Source: Acidimicrobiia bacterium
GTDB lineage: Bacteria > Actinomycetota > Acidimicrobiia > UBA2766
Direction of reading: 5' to 3'
Length of the DNA stretch: 44,051 nt
Assembly (NCBI GenBank): GCA_020850945.1
Contig: JADZDR010000041.1
Location: 1 to 44,051 of the forward strand
In this document: piece after piece, positions 43,779 through 44,051 of the stretch
How positions within the stretch are numbered: the stretch's first letter is position 1
How the letters are laid out: every line of letters starts with the position of its first letter
The notes under the pieces: model-generated
Database searches by the model: none
What the model was told of the DNA's origin: nothing
Seen by the model: the letters and a program-made list of their open reading frames with translations, nothing else
Made by a program: the position numbers and the translations under genes

Positions 43779-44051
43779 TCACGCGAGGTGGAGCACGCGG
43801 TGCAGATACACGGCGGTGTGAGAGTGCGCGTCTCCGACGACCTCCTCGGGTGGGCCGGCGACCACGACCTGTCCGCCACTGTCACCGCCCTCCGGGCCGA
43901 GATCGATGATCCAGTCGGCGGACTTGACGACATCGAGGTTGTGTTCGATGACGATGACCGTGTTGCCGTTGTCCACGAGGCGTTGTAGGACCGTGAGGAG
44001 CTTGCGTACGTCCTCGAAGTGGAGGCCGGTCGTGGGTTCGTCGAGGATGTA
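43779..44051 (-). CDS. uvrA: Excinuclease ABC subunit A, C-terminal fragment at window edge
   Basis: The last 90 codons of uvrA run in from the right edge; the 5' part is outside the window. The fragment begins in the Walker B region of the second ATPase domain ([15 protein letters not shown]), continues with the switch His in [20 protein letters not shown], and has [13 protein letters not shown], all diagnostic of UvrA. UvrA recognises damaged DNA with UvrB before UvrC incision; uvrC lies about 16.5 kb away on the same strand. Confidence 0.96.
   Translation of the reverse strand, partial: YILDEPTTGLHFEDVRKLLTVLQRLVDNGNTVIVIEHNLDVVKSADWIIDLGPEGGDSGGQVVVAGPPEEVVGDAHSHTAVYLHRVLHLA

Overview
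The window is high-G+C DNA with dense, short-spaced genes, frequent GTG/TTG starts and many 4-base stop/start overlaps. It looks like an actinobacterial (Actinomycetota) chromosome. Non-mycobacterial traits (csrA, cheW, an alkyl-DHAP-synthase-like oxidase, Acidimicrobiia-style lipid genes) make an Acidimicrobiia-like lineage a reasonable guess, but this is inference. I see no rRNA, tRNA, CRISPR array, insertion sequence or prophage. There is no gene-free stretch longer than about 215 bases.

Layout. (1) 1-7107: a Ser/Thr-tailed membrane protein; a divergent phospholipid pair (HAD-PlsC fusion and PlsB, i.e. both glycerol-3-phosphate acylation steps); a mycosin-like protease overlapping plsB; and fumC. 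(2) 7135-14478, all minus strand: gap-pgk-tpiA, then a one-piece sigma/anti-sigma fusion, an F420/FMN-type oxidoreductase, secG, and a peptide-binding lipoprotein coupled to secG. (3) 14568-22677: a Tat-exported phosphoesterase, an ABC exporter, an LPXTG-like surface protein, a DUF4012 protein, an alkyl-DHAP-synthase-like flavoenzyme and csrA, with cheW divergent. (4) 23474-27227: the tightly overlapped uvrC-rapZ-yvcK operon, then divergent nadA and convergent gpmA. (5) 29238-42404: lipid/steroid-type acyl-CoA genes (EchA-like, IpdC/nitronate-monooxygenase-like, FadD19-like, and a DUF35-DUF35-Ltp4-Ltp3 operon). Two signalling units are embedded in it: an MprAB-like system with an accessory secreted protein, and a hybrid kinase lacking its phospho-histidine. 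(6) 42402-44051: a methyltransferase, a lipoprotein and the C-terminal end of uvrA.

The minus-strand backbone uvrA...uvrC-rapZ-yvcK...gap-pgk-tpiA...secG is the familiar actinobacterial order, interrupted by accessory blocks; whiA, usually after yvcK, is not here.

Two regulatory patterns emerge. First, four copies of a palindrome fitting TnnAACnnGTTnnA, the KstR (cholesterol regulon repressor) pattern, lie in front of the four acyl-CoA transcription units; at echA and fadD the site overlaps a TTGCAA -35 box in the same geometry. The genes match the content of the mycobacterial Rv3515c-Rv3523 cholesterol side-chain region, so a KstR-like regulon is proposed. Second, at least nine genes have a TANNNT -10 hexamer 5-7 bases before the start codon, indicating widespread leaderless transcription and fixing several start choices.

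Other points worth following: the sigma/anti-sigma/proline-rich fusion; the His-to-Tyr hybrid kinase; His/Gly-rich segments shared by the accessory protein and the sensor kinase next to it; and a perfect 23-bp-arm palindrome at 20751-20797.
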